IMG/VR virus record: IMGVR_UViG_3300045256_000863
Location: 1 to 45,419 of that record
Reading direction: 5' to 3' (one strand)
Length of the DNA stretch: 45,419 nt
Source of the DNA: a virus
Part shown: one piece after another, positions 7,035 through 13,752 of the stretch
How positions within the stretch are numbered: the first letter of the stretch is position 1
Layout: each line of letters begins with the position of its first letter
Notes under the pieces: generated by a model
What the model saw: only the letters and a program-made list of their open reading frames with translations
Told to the model about the DNA's origin: nothing
Databases searched by the model: none
Program-made: the position numbers and the translations under genes

Positions 7035-7388
7035 TCACCTTGAGCAATAAAAGCAGTTCGTATAGCCAGGATTGACGCGACGACGCAGGCACGACTGACA
7101 CCACTCCGCGGAGCCCTTGCGCGCCTCGAGCTGATCGTTCGTCAGCATCACGTTTAGGTTTTGCTTCAGACGACGATTCAGCTCCGGCTTGTGCTTCTCG
7201 ATCAGCGACCGCTCGAGCTCGAGCATCTCCTCCGCCGTCTTGCACTGAGCGACGACGGAGAACTTCAGGTTCTTGCCGTTCGAGCGATGCCAACTGAAGC
7301 GACGCTCCGGTTTCTGCGTCGTCGTTCCGACGTACACGATCGGACCGTTCGCTTTACGTCGACCGACGTAGACCGAGAACGTCTCCAC
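7035..7388 (-). CDS. GIY-YIG domain nuclease with zinc knuckles
   Basis: 117 aa. The two signature strands are present as VYVG and VYVGTT at the N-terminus (within the first 27 residues). They are followed by the conserved PERR...H segment and the catalytic-type Glu in LERSLIEKHKPELNRR. The C-terminus has two Cys-x-x-Cys pairs (CQSC, CFYC), a likely zinc finger for DNA binding. GIY-YIG proteins cut DNA; this one is short and freestanding, like phage homing or recombination endonucleases. The GTG at 7388 was chosen because it follows the upstream stop by two bases with GGAGGG in place. Confidence 0.8.
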   Translation of the reverse strand: METFSVYVGRRKANGPIVYVGTTTQKPERRFSWHRSNGKNLKFSVVAQCKTAEEMLELERSLIEKHKPELNRRLKQNLNVMLTNDQLEARKGSAEWCQSCLRRRVNPGYTNCFYCSR

Positions 7389-7390
7389 GA

Positions 7391-7606
7391 TCAGCCCTCC
7401 CGCATCTCGAGGTGATCGATCAGGACGCCGCCCGTTCGACCTTCGACCGCGACGACGACCGCGCCGTGACCGAGCTCCCATGCCTCCGAGCGCGTCTTCG
7501 TCTCGACGAAGTCCGGCTCGCCCTTGATCGGGAAATAACGACACGGAGTCCCGACCGGGTGCTTCGCGTTGAACTTCTCCGCCGTCATCTTCTTGCGCTT
7601 CGCCAT
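7391..7606 (-). CDS. Small conserved phage protein
   Basis: 71 aa with a basic N-terminus (MAKRKKMTAEKFNAKHPVGT) and a compact beta-rich body containing GEPDFVETKTRSEAWELGHG and VVVAVEGRTGGVLIDHLE. This pattern recurs in small proteins of phages of many high-GC bacteria, with no known function. It sits directly upstream of the GIY-YIG gene. Confidence 0.65.
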   Translation of the reverse strand: MAKRKKMTAEKFNAKHPVGTPCRYFPIKGEPDFVETKTRSEAWELGHGAVVVAVEGRTGGVLIDHLEMREG

Positions 7607-7609
7607 GAT

Positions 7610-8035
7610 TCAGCCCTCCGCCTTCGCGACGAGCTCGCCGTCGATCGCCTTCAGCATCGCCGCCTGAGCGCGGTCGACCTCGAAGCGCGCCGCGTCGCAC
7701 GCCTGGAGCGCCAGCTTGTGCGCTTCCGTCGCACGCTCGAGCGAGCGCGTCGCCTCGTGATACGCCGCGATCGCGCGAGTGACGTTGTCGCCGACCTCGT
7801 ACACGACGCGGAGCTGATCGCGGAACATCCTGATCGCGCCGCCTTCGCATACGTTCGACTGAAACTCCCGAGGATGCACGCCATCGAAAAGAACGATGAA
7901 CAGATCGTCGCGCGCGCCATCGGAGCGACCTTCCGCCTTGACGACCGTCCCACGCATCCCGACGTTCAGCCCGTTGTCCGCATCGTTGACACACAGCCGC
8001 GTGACTTCGACGCGATCGCCTTTCTTGATTCCCAT
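7610..8035 (-). CDS. Hypothetical protein with SH3/KOW-like N-terminus
   Basis: 141 aa. Residues 1-78 are beta-rich with a KOW-like start (KKGDRVEVTRLCV...MRGTVVKAEG), a fold used for RNA or protein contacts. Residues 80-140 are a long helical hairpin (AIAAYHEATRSLERATEAHK). The architecture suggests an adaptor. No catalytic residues were identified. Confidence 0.6.
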   Translation of the reverse strand: MGIKKGDRVEVTRLCVNDADNGLNVGMRGTVVKAEGRSDGARDDLFIVLFDGVHPREFQSNVCEGGAIRMFRDQLRVVYEVGDNVTRAIAAYHEATRSLERATEAHKLALQACDAARFEVDRAQAAMLKAIDGELVAKAEG

Positions 8036-8038
8036 CTC

Positions 8039-8269
8039 TCAGCACTCCGATTTGATTCGATCATTAAGACGATCGCGAACGATCGTCGCCCTTCGACGCA
8101 GCGCGCGCAGCGCCCGCCGTACCGCCGCCACTTCGCCCACGAGCGAAGTGTGTCCCGTGATCTCCGCGTCGAGAGCGACGCGATCCGCGATCGCGAACAT
8201 ACGCCCGCACTCGCGAAGCGCCGACTCCGCGGCTCGGTGACGCTGCTCGAGCTTCTCCCTCGTCGTCAT
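8039..8269 (-). CDS. Small helical basic protein
   Basis: 76 aa, helical and Arg-rich (VAAVRRALRALRRRATIVRD), with two Cys. Start ATG at 8269, three bases after the stop of the Toprim gene. Likely nucleic-acid associated by charge; otherwise unknown. Confidence 0.55.
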   Translation of the reverse strand: MTTREKLEQRHRAAESALRECGRMFAIADRVALDAEITGHTSLVGEVAAVRRALRALRRRATIVRDRLNDRIKSEC

Positions 8270-8271
8270 GG

Positions 8272-9156
8272 TCAGAACTCCCCCGCGATTTTCCTGATCC
8301 GCTCGCGGATCTCCTCGATCTCCTGCTTCCGCTCCTCCCACGCGTCGACGTCGATCAGGCTCAGGATGTGCACCTTCGCGAGCTCGTTCAGATAGGAAGG
8401 CTTCAGCGCGTCGAGCTCCCACGACGACGAGCCGAACTTGCTGAGGTACGACTCGAATCTCGAGTCCGTCGTCTTCGCCGGATTCTCGGGCGGTCGCTGC
8501 TCGACGATTTGATTCATGTTCAGAGCGCAGCGCGTGAACTCGTACTCTCCCGCGTCGCTCTCGAGGAACAGATTGATCCGCTCCTGAAGATCGCGCGACA
8601 TGTCGATGCCGCTCGGATCGTGATCGCCGAAGTGAAAGATCGCCACCTCCTGCCCACAGTTCAGGGTCGGGATGATGTCCTCCTCGACGAACTCGCGGAT
8701 CACGGAGACGCTCGGATATCCGCGCGCCGCCAGGAGCGGAACGTCATACTCGCGGCAAACGCGCTCGAACACGCCGACGAGAGCCTCCTTCTCGACGATC
8801 ACGAAGGGCCGGACCGTCTGGTTATCCCACATATCCATGTGGAAGCTACGCGCCGAAGCGTCGAGGATCTCGCGACCATCATTCCAGCGCGAGCGACGAA
8901 CGAACTCGCGAGTCCGATCCTCGATCGCGTCCCAATCCATCAGGCCCGCGAGCCGCGCATCGTTGAAGATCGACGCCGCGCGCTTGTACTCCGTGACCGT
9001 GTTCGGGATGACGTCACGCGCGACGAGCTGGTAATAGAGCTGTCGGATCGTGAGGATGTAACCGTCGCGCTGATACTCCGCGATGATCTTGTTCGCGATA
9101 TCGATCAGCGCCAGCGAGGAGCCTTTGAAGTTCTTCTCGACATAGGTGTATCTCAT
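8272..9156 (-). CDS. Toprim protein resembling topoisomerase VI subunit A/Spo11
   Basis: 294 aa. An N-terminal winged-helix region (about 34-95) contains TIRQLYYQLVARDVI, where Tyr41 or Tyr42 sits where Spo11/TopoVI-A carries its DNA-cleaving tyrosine. A Toprim domain follows, with Glu122 in VIVEKEAL and the metal-binding motif FGDHDPSG (Asp178, Asp180). The C-terminal part includes SRFESYLSKFGSSSWELDAL, similar to the corresponding end of TopoVI-A-type proteins. No B-type ATPase partner is visible, so it may nick or break DNA alone, bind ends, or be regulatory. The start at 9156 is supported by ATGA overlap with the next gene. Fold assignment is from motifs; activity is inferred. Confidence 0.7.
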   Translation of the reverse strand: MRYTYVEKNFKGSSLALIDIANKIIAEYQRDGYILTIRQLYYQLVARDVIPNTVTEYKRAASIFNDARLAGLMDWDAIEDRTREFVRRSRWNDGREILDASARSFHMDMWDNQTVRPFVIVEKEALVGVFERVCREYDVPLLAARGYPSVSVIREFVEEDIIPTLNCGQEVAIFHFGDHDPSGIDMSRDLQERINLFLESDAGEYEFTRCALNMNQIVEQRPPENPAKTTDSRFESYLSKFGSSSWELDALKPSYLNELAKVHILSLIDVDAWEERKQEIEEIRERIRKIAGEF

Positions 9157-9527
9157 GGCGAGCGCCCCTCGTCGTTTTCCACGAGCGCCGCGCGGATCGC
9201 CGAGCGCACGAGATCCGCCGCCGCGCGCCGCTCCTTCGCCTTCGCGCGGAACTGGAGCTCCGCGACGCGCATCACGGACGGGAGATGCAGCTCGAGCAGT
9301 CGATCGAGCGCGTCCTCGATCGCGTCGTCGATCCACGTCCGATAGGCGGCATGCAGCTTGAACCGCAGCGCGCCAGGAGCATCGCCCGCGACGCCCTTCT
9401 CCGCCCACTCGCGCCGACGCTTCGAGATCTCGTCCGCGATCCGCGTCGCGCGCTCCGCCTCGCGCTCGAGCAAGCTCACCTCAGCCGCGAGCTGGTTCAG
9501 CTCGTCCAGCCTCTCCGAAACGTTCAT
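9153..9527 (-). CDS. Helical hypothetical protein upstream of the Toprim gene
   Basis: 124 aa, predicted fully helical. It has an N-terminal coiled coil (LNQLAAEVSLLEREAERAT) and a central segment WIDDAIEDALDRLLELHLP. Its stop overlaps the Toprim start by ATGA, so the two are coupled and may act together. No known family. Confidence 0.6.
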   Translation of the reverse strand: MNVSERLDELNQLAAEVSLLEREAERATRIADEISKRRREWAEKGVAGDAPGALRFKLHAAYRTWIDDAIEDALDRLLELHLPSVMRVAELQFRAKAKERRAAADLVRSAIRAALVENDEGRSP

Positions 9528-9667
9528 CGAATGATCCCCGTCGCCTTCAGCCAGTACACACCGACGCACAGCGCGCCAGCGATTCCGATTCCCCATCCAA
9601 CGATCCCGAGCATCACCTCGCCGAACGAGACGCGACGCTCCGGACGGTAGCCCTCCGAGATCTTCAC
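9524..9667 (-). CDS. Tiny single-pass membrane protein (47 aa)
   Basis: Starts with GTG at 9667 inside the GTGA overlap with the previous gene's stop, and its own stop overlaps the next ATG as ATGA, so both ends fit the operon's coupling pattern. Residues 1-16 are basic (MKISEGYRPERRVSFG). Residues 17-40 form one membrane helix (VMLGIVGWGIGIAGALCVGV). Confidence 0.6.
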   Translation of the reverse strand: MKISEGYRPERRVSFGEVMLGIVGWGIGIAGALCVGVYWLKATGIIR

Positions 9668-9948
9668 GACGCGCTCCCGATGCGAGCGATCGCTTCTTGC
9701 TGGATCTCACGCGCGACCTGACGCGTATGCGGATTCGATATCCTCCGCGCGTCCTGGTACTCCTTCAGCACCGCGCGAAACGCGTCGCGCTCCTCGAGCG
9801 CCGAGCCGACGATCGCGCGTACTTCGTTCAGTGCCGCGTACTCCGTCACCGCCTGGACGGAGTCGACCCCATTCGCGATGTACGCCTTCGCCCGATCGCG
9901 CCTCTCCTGGACGAGCGCGTCCAGTACCGCCAGGACGTCGACGCTCAT
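9664..9948 (-). CDS. Helical hypothetical early protein (94 aa)
   Basis: Helical throughout, with segments VDVLAVLDALVQERRDRAKA and ALEERDAFRAVLKEYQDARR. ATG at 9948 overlaps the upstream stop (ATGA). The upstream extension of the frame is rejected because it crosses a real gene. Function unknown. Confidence 0.6.
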   Translation of the reverse strand: MSVDVLAVLDALVQERRDRAKAYIANGVDSVQAVTEYAALNEVRAIVGSALEERDAFRAVLKEYQDARRISNPHTRQVAREIQQEAIARIGSAS

Positions 9949-10322
9949 GCCTGGATCCTCCCCATCTCGCGCAGCGCCGCGCGCTGGGCGCTCTGCCGAT
10001 GCGCGTAGCGCCGCCCACTCCGCCACAGCCACGCGCCGCGGTCCTCCGCCAGCGTGACGACGCCCTGAAACGCGTCGCCCGTGTCGCGCTGGTAGTGGTG
10101 CGCCAGCGCGACGCCGAAGTCCTGGAGCGCCTGGACCGCCGTCGCGTACTCGTCGCGCGCCTTGGTCGCGAGACGACGCGCCAGCGCCAGGAGGTCGCGC
10201 CGGACGCCCGCCTCCCGCTCCATCTCCGCCGCGCGGAGCGCGTACGTCGCCCGGGACATATCCGCGCGAGCGTCGCTCAGGAAGCCCGCGACCACGGACA
10301 CCGCGTAAAGAGTCGTAAGCAT
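9945..10322 (-). CDS. First gene of the left early operon, unknown function
   Basis: 125 aa. A hydrophobic N-terminus (MLTTLYAVSVVAGFLSDARA) may be a signal peptide or short anchor. A helical, Arg-rich body follows (RRDLLALARRLATKARDEY). A Shine-Dalgarno GAGGAG lies upstream. It is the promoter-proximal gene of the leftward series that runs to the integrase region, so it should be the earliest and most expressed of that set. Confidence 0.6.
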   Translation of the reverse strand: MLTTLYAVSVVAGFLSDARADMSRATYALRAAEMEREAGVRRDLLALARRLATKARDEYATAVQALQDFGVALAHHYQRDTGDAFQGVVTLAEDRGAWLWRSGRRYAHRQSAQRAALREMGRIQA

Positions 10323-10385
10323 GTGGGGAATCTCCTCGTCGATGCGGACCAGCCCGTCCGCCCATGTGACGACTGTCCGAAAACG

Positions 10386-10399
10386 GGAATCGGGATTCC
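10386..10399. promoter_or_regulatory. Palindrome GGAATC-GG-GATTCC, operator candidate
   Basis: Perfect 6-bp arms around a 2-bp centre. It lies in the 201-bp divergent region between the leftward early operon (start 10322) and the rightward gene pair (start 10524), where a repressor controlling both directions would bind. Confidence 0.4.
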
Positions 10400-10400
10400 A

Positions 10401-10435
10401 ATTGATTTTTTCAATCGCTCGGCGATAAGTGATTG
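10401..10435. promoter_or_regulatory. Cluster of ATTGA/TCAAT inverted repeats, operator candidate
   Basis: ATTGA-TTTTT-TCAAT spans 10401-10415, and a second arm pair CAATC (10412-10416) / GATTG (10431-10435) overlaps it. Together they give three or four half-sites of the same RTTGA type across about 35 bp. This is the most AT-rich stretch in this part of the window, as expected of a switch region. Confidence 0.4.
10402..10429 (+). promoter_or_regulatory. Possible rightward promoter for the HEPN pair
   Basis: TTGATT (10402-10407) and GATAAG (10424-10429) with a 16-base spacer; each box matches four of six consensus bases. It overlaps the inverted repeats, so binding there would block it. A TAAAAT at 10463-10468 is an alternative -10 box without a good -35. 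Low confidence on the exact site. Confidence 0.3.
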
Positions 10436-10523
10436 ACCGTGCCTAACGTTTTGTGCCGGGTGTAAAATTTCCCTATTAGGCCCAATGACTTAGGAGGCAT
10501 CACAGGGAAGTCGAAGGAGATCC

Positions 10524-11036
10524 ATGCAGACAGAGGCATTTAAGGAGCGCGTGAAGCGACTCCAAGAAGTGAACGAGGTAATCGAGAAACTCGATCCAGC
10601 CGTGCGCGCGCAAGCGTTCACGCTTCTATCCGACTACGTCACCGGCACGACGACGAATCACAAGCCCGCCGCGCCCGCCGACAGCGAGCCGCCAGCGGAG
10701 ACGCCAGATCCAGCGAGTGACGGCTCCGACTTCTTCGCGAAGCACCCGAACGGGAGACCTTCAGAGAACGCGCTCGCGATCGCGGCGTATCTTTACGGCC
10801 AATACGGCGTACAGCCGTTCCAGCTCGACGACATACGGAAGACCGCGACCGCGGTCGGGTTGACGATCCCCGATGCTCTCGACATGACGCTCAAACAGGC
10901 GGCGCGCGACGGAAAGACGCTGTTCCAGCGCACGGGGTACAACCAATACAAGCCCACAGTGAACGGCGAGCTCTACTTCCAAAAGAAATACCAGGTGAAG
11001 AAGGGCACCAAGACGCGCCCCGGTAACGGGTCGTGA
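10524..11036 (+). CDS. Winged-helix-like partner gene of the HEPN protein
   Basis: 170 aa, one of only two rightward genes. Residues 1-45 are helical (FKERVKRLQEVNEVIEKLDP). Residues 46-75 form a disordered Pro/Ala/Glu linker. Residues 75-170 form a compact, probably winged-helix domain (NALAIAAYLYGQYGVQPFQL, DDIRKTATAVGLTIPD, YNQYKPTVNGELYFQKKY) with a basic tail. An excellent Shine-Dalgarno AAGGAGAT (10514-10521) precedes the ATG. It is translationally coupled to the HEPN gene (GTGA overlap). It may be the antitoxin, the sensor or a DNA-binding regulator of the pair. Not recognised as a named family. Confidence 0.7.
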   Translation: MQTEAFKERVKRLQEVNEVIEKLDPAVRAQAFTLLSDYVTGTTTNHKPAAPADSEPPAETPDPASDGSDFFAKHPNGRPSENALAIAAYLYGQYGVQPFQLDDIRKTATAVGLTIPDALDMTLKQAARDGKTLFQRTGYNQYKPTVNGELYFQKKYQVKKGTKTRPGNGS

Positions 11037-11773
11037 CGCTCGTCGAGTTTCTCGCGACGCTGGCGAAGACTGGACACCGCGAGAAGATCCTCGCGGTCCT
11101 GTACTACAACCTGCGGACGAACAATAAGGACTCGCTCACGATCGAGCAGATCCGCGATGAGCTGAAGCGAGCGCGCGTGCCGAAGTGGGCGAAGATCAAC
11201 GTCGCCGACGTGCTCAACAAGGCCGGAGCATTCGTCGATAGCCCGGGCCTGGACGGGAACCGCCGTCTCTGGCGAATCACGCCATCGGGCGAGAAGCATA
11301 TCCGCGAACAGCTCCAGCTCCCCGCCGAGCCCGAGCTCGAACACGACGTCTCGACGCTCGAGGCTCTCGCGAAGAAGGTAGGCGATCAGGACGTCCGCGA
11401 GTACATCGAGGAGTCGATCAAGTGCCTAAGCGTCGGCGCGCTCCGCGCCGCGGTCGTGTTCCTCTGGACGGGAGCGATCCGCACGCTCCAACAGGAGGCG
11501 CTCGCCAGCCACGCCGCGACGCTAAACGCCGCGCTCACAAAGCACGATCCGAAGGCGCGCTCCGTGAGCAAGGTCGAGGACTTCGCCTATATAAAGGATG
11601 CGACCGCGCTCCTCGCTTTTCAGGAGCTCGGCATGATCGACAAGGGCGAGAAGCAAACGCTCGGAGAAGCTCTCGATCTCCGGAATCGTTGTGGTCATCC
11701 GACGAAGTACCGCCCCGGACCGAAGAAAGCCTCGAGCTTTATCGAGGACGTCGTCGGGATCGTCTTCATGTAA
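11033..11773 (+). CDS. HEPN-domain protein, putative RNase effector
   Basis: 246 aa, GTG start overlapping the upstream stop as GTGA. The N-terminal 95 residues look like winged helices (LTIEQIRDELKRARVPKWAK ... GNRRLWRITPSGEKHI). The C-terminal half is all-helical and ends with DLRNRCGHPTKY, containing Arg217-x4-His222, the R-x4-H signature of HEPN ribonucleases. HEPN proteins act as toxins or antiviral effectors by cutting RNA. Context fits: an isolated two-gene unit on the opposite strand from everything else, with its own control region and a terminator beyond. Whether it defends the lysogen against other phages or is part of immunity is inferred. Confidence 0.75.
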   Translation: MTLVEFLATLAKTGHREKILAVLYYNLRTNNKDSLTIEQIRDELKRARVPKWAKINVADVLNKAGAFVDSPGLDGNRRLWRITPSGEKHIREQLQLPAEPELEHDVSTLEALAKKVGDQDVREYIEESIKCLSVGALRAAVVFLWTGAIRTLQQEALASHAATLNAALTKHDPKARSVSKVEDFAYIKDATALLAFQELGMIDKGEKQTLGEALDLRNRCGHPTKYRPGPKKASSFIEDVVGIVFM

Positions 11774-11806
11774 AAAACCCCCGACAGGGTTCAAGCCTGC
11801 CGGGGG
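11772..11806 (-). terminator. Rho-independent terminator ending the late operon
   Basis: Stem CCCCCGACAGG (11778-11788) with CCTGCCGGGGG (11796-11806), one mismatch, 7-base loop. Read leftward it is followed by TTTTTT (complement of 11772-11777). It stops late lysis transcripts before they enter the HEPN gene, whose stop codon is at 11771-11773. A second hairpin (GCGCGCC/GGCGCGC, 11816-11838) lies just before it. Confidence 0.8.
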
Positions 11807-11848
11807 CCGGGGAGTGCGCGCCGGGGGAGTGGGCGCGCGAGGGGGAGT

Positions 11849-12166
11849 CTAGTGGGTGATGACCAGCTTCGCAACCGCCAGGAGCACGAGCCCGACGCAT
11901 CCGACCGTGAACGTTATCACCCATCCGCGCGTGAGTTTGAGCGTCGGGATCTCGACCTCGATCGACTTCACCCGCCCGTCGACCTTCTCGATCGCCTTGA
12001 ACGCTCGACCGAGTCCATCGCGCGTTTCCGCGTGGCGCTCCTCGAGCCGCGCGAGCGTCGCGAGGCTCTGATCGATTCCTTTCACAGCGGCCCGGATATC
12101 CGTCACCGCGTCCTCGAGAACTTTTAGACGATATTCGATCACGGTGTTCTCCGTTTCGGTCGCCAT
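11849..12166 (-). CDS. XhlA-like coiled-coil membrane protein (holin-associated)
   Basis: 105 aa. Residues 10-75 form a coiled coil (RLKVLEDAVTDIRAAVKGID ... LEERHAETRDGLGRAFKAIE). Residues 81-103 form a single C-terminal membrane helix (GWVITFTVGCVGLVLLAVAK). This tail-anchored layout is that of XhlA-type proteins that work with holins in host lysis. AGGGG precedes the ATG at 12166. It is the last gene of the lysis module before the terminator. Confidence 0.65.
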   Translation of the reverse strand: MATETENTVIEYRLKVLEDAVTDIRAAVKGIDQSLATLARLEERHAETRDGLGRAFKAIEKVDGRVKSIEVEIPTLKLTRGWVITFTVGCVGLVLLAVAKLVITH

Positions 12167-12197
12167 CGCATGCCCCTGTGTCAATGGTCAGTGGTTG

Positions 12198-12482
12198 TTA
12201 CTGAATGATGCCTTTTTTCTTCAGCCGATCAAGGCATGACGCGCACGCCTGACGACGCGATTCACAGTCCGCGATGATCTCGCCGTCCTTCGCCGCGAGC
12301 TGCTCGAGCTCGGGATACTCGCCCGACGTCCACGGCGGGAGCGCTGGACACTTCTCGAAGCATTTCGCCTCGCACTGCGCGTTAATGGGCGGAGGTGTTT
12401 CCACCTTGACGCGCTTCGTTGAGCAGCCGGACGCGCTCAGCATCAGCGCGGCAATCCACAGGGAGAGGATGGGCATTCGCAT
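12198..12482 (-). CDS. Outer-membrane spanin lipoprotein (Rz1-like)
   Basis: 94 aa. A signal peptide with lipobox (IAALMLSASGC) would leave lipidated Cys20. The mature part has a Pro run (ETPPPIN), six Cys and a helical C-terminus (CASCLDRLKKK). It starts inside the i-spanin gene in another frame, overlapping it by 101 bases, the classic Rz/Rz1 embedded arrangement. With its partner it fuses inner and outer membranes in the last step of lysis. The ATG at 12482 is preferred because AAGGAG lies ten bases upstream. Confidence 0.8.
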   Translation of the reverse strand: MRMPILSLWIAALMLSASGCSTKRVKVETPPPINAQCEAKCFEKCPALPPWTSGEYPELEQLAAKDGEIIADCESRRQACASCLDRLKKKGIIQ

Positions 12483-12804
12483 ACGCCTGTAGCTCCTTCG
12501 ACGCCGTCGCCACACGCGCGCGCGCCGCTTCAAGTTCCCGCGAGTTGGCGCTCGCGTCCGCCGCCGCCTGAGCAGCGATATCCGATTGCGCGGCCTTCCA
12601 TTCGGCGATTGCTTCCTGATTCGCCTTCAGGAGATCCGCCGCGTTCGCCGCCTGACAATCCGCTTTCCCAAGCGCGCGCGCCGCGGAGATCTCGCCGCGA
12701 TCGTGGAGCCACACCGCCGCCGCAGGAAGGAGCCACGCCGCCAGGATCAGCGCCGCGCCCCCGATCTTCTTCCCGATCGACCAGCCCGCGAGCATCTCGA
12801 TCAT
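12382..12804 (-). CDS. Inner-membrane spanin (Rz-like)
   Basis: 140 aa. One N-terminal membrane helix (about 14-32, IGGAALILAAWLLPAAAVWL) is followed by a long periplasmic coiled coil rich in Ala, Lys and Glu (ADLLKANQEAIAEWKAAQSD) and a short Cys-containing end. The ATG at 12804 forms ATGA with the upstream holin candidate's stop. The o-spanin gene begins within it. Length, topology and position between holin and o-spanin agree with i-spanins. Confidence 0.8.
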   Translation of the reverse strand: MIEMLAGWSIGKKIGGAALILAAWLLPAAAVWLHDRGEISAARALGKADCQAANAADLLKANQEAIAEWKAAQSDIAAQAAADASANSRELEAARARVATASKELQAYANAHPLPVDCRADAERVRLLNEARQGGNTSAH

Positions 12805-13154
12805 GGCCGGACGTCCTGCGACATCTTCGCCCGCGTCCGCGGCCAGCGCTGACCGATCCAGCGCATCGCGAAGCCATACGACCATGGAGACCACAGCCCG
12901 ACCGCGAATCCCGCGAGCGCGCCCTCGATCGTCGGCCACAGCACGAACGTCACCGCGAGTGCGATCAGGAACGCCATGAGCTGCGACGTACGATGACGCG
13001 CGTCGCTGGACATATCGAACGGGATAAGGAACTTCGCCCGCTGCGTCACGCCCCACGAGATCGACGTCCCCGCGATCACAGCCCACACCTCGCGCGGGAT
13101 CGTCTGAAGCACGCTCAGCGCGTGCGCGATTGCATTGATGATTGCCTCGATCAT
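12801..13154 (-). CDS. Holin candidate
   Basis: 117 aa with two or three hydrophobic helices (about 22-40, 57-74 and 75-93) and a charged C-terminus (RWIGQRWPRTRAKMSQD). It lies between endolysin and spanins and overlaps both as ATGA, the expected slot for the pore-forming holin that times lysis. No family-specific motif was recognised, so the call rests on topology and position. Confidence 0.6.
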   Translation of the reverse strand: MIEAIINAIAHALSVLQTIPREVWAVIAGTSISWGVTQRAKFLIPFDMSSDARHRTSQLMAFLIALAVTFVLWPTIEGALAGFAVGLWSPWSYGFAMRWIGQRWPRTRAKMSQDVRP

Positions 13155-13717
13155 GATTGGATCCTCTGGTTAATCCAGCCGTACACGAACGTCTCGTTCT
13201 CGACACGATTCTCCGCGAGCTCGATATACCTCGCGCCCTGGAGACAATTCAGCGCCTTCAACATCACGCCCTCGCCCTCCGCGCCGCGCCAGCCGATGAA
13301 CACCGCGAGCGACTGCGCCGTCCGCGGACCGACGTTCCCGTCGACCGGGATATCCGCGTACTTCGTCGCCTTGAGGTTGAGCGCGTTCAACGCGCGTTGC
13401 AGGAAGACGCCCGCGACCTGGACGCCCATGTTCACGCCGATATCGACCAGCTTCGCCGCGATGCGATCGGAGAGGGGCATCAGCTTGTCGAAGCCCGGAG
13501 CGACGACGTACTCGAGACGATAGATCTCGCGCGCCTGCGCGCTCGTGAGAGCGCGGACGCTCGTCGGCAATCCGAGTTGCGGATACTTCACTCGGACCCG
13601 ATCGAGCGTCCCTTGAGTAACTCCGTAGTTCGTCGCGCCGCCGCGATCGTCCGGATGATCGACGAAGCCCTTCTCGCGGTCGAGGACTTCGGAGATCACA
13701 TCATCGACTGTCTTCAT
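13151..13717 (-). CDS. Endolysin, glycoside hydrolase 108-type muramidase
   Basis: 188 aa. It cuts peptidoglycan glycan strands. The N-terminal signature is REKGFVDHPDDRGGATNYGV with catalytic-type Glu15. The middle continues to VDIGVNMGVQVAGVFLQRAL. The C-terminal portion (VDGNVGPRTAQSL) matches the peptidoglycan-binding domain usually joined to GH108. No signal peptide, so it depends on the holin. The ATG at 13717 gives a normal family N-terminus, but its ribosome site is weak; an upstream ATG at 13753 is possible. Its leader carries a large hairpin and a motif shared with the head-operon promoter. Confidence 0.85.
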   Translation of the reverse strand: MKTVDDVISEVLDREKGFVDHPDDRGGATNYGVTQGTLDRVRVKYPQLGLPTSVRALTSAQAREIYRLEYVVAPGFDKLMPLSDRIAAKLVDIGVNMGVQVAGVFLQRALNALNLKATKYADIPVDGNVGPRTAQSLAVFIGWRGAEGEGVMLKALNCLQGARYIELAENRVENETFVYGWINQRIQS

Positions 13718-13752
13718 GGCGCGGACCCTGATAGGTGGTTGAACTCTGGACA

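Noticed and set aside
10433-10468. Rightward promoter TTGACC with TAAAAT
   Set aside because: The spacer is 24 bases, too long for sigma70; TAAAAT alone lacks a -35 partner.
11807-11845. Three GGGGAGT repeats as a regulatory array
   Set aside because: Irregular spacing in G-rich DNA beside a terminator; likely compositional.
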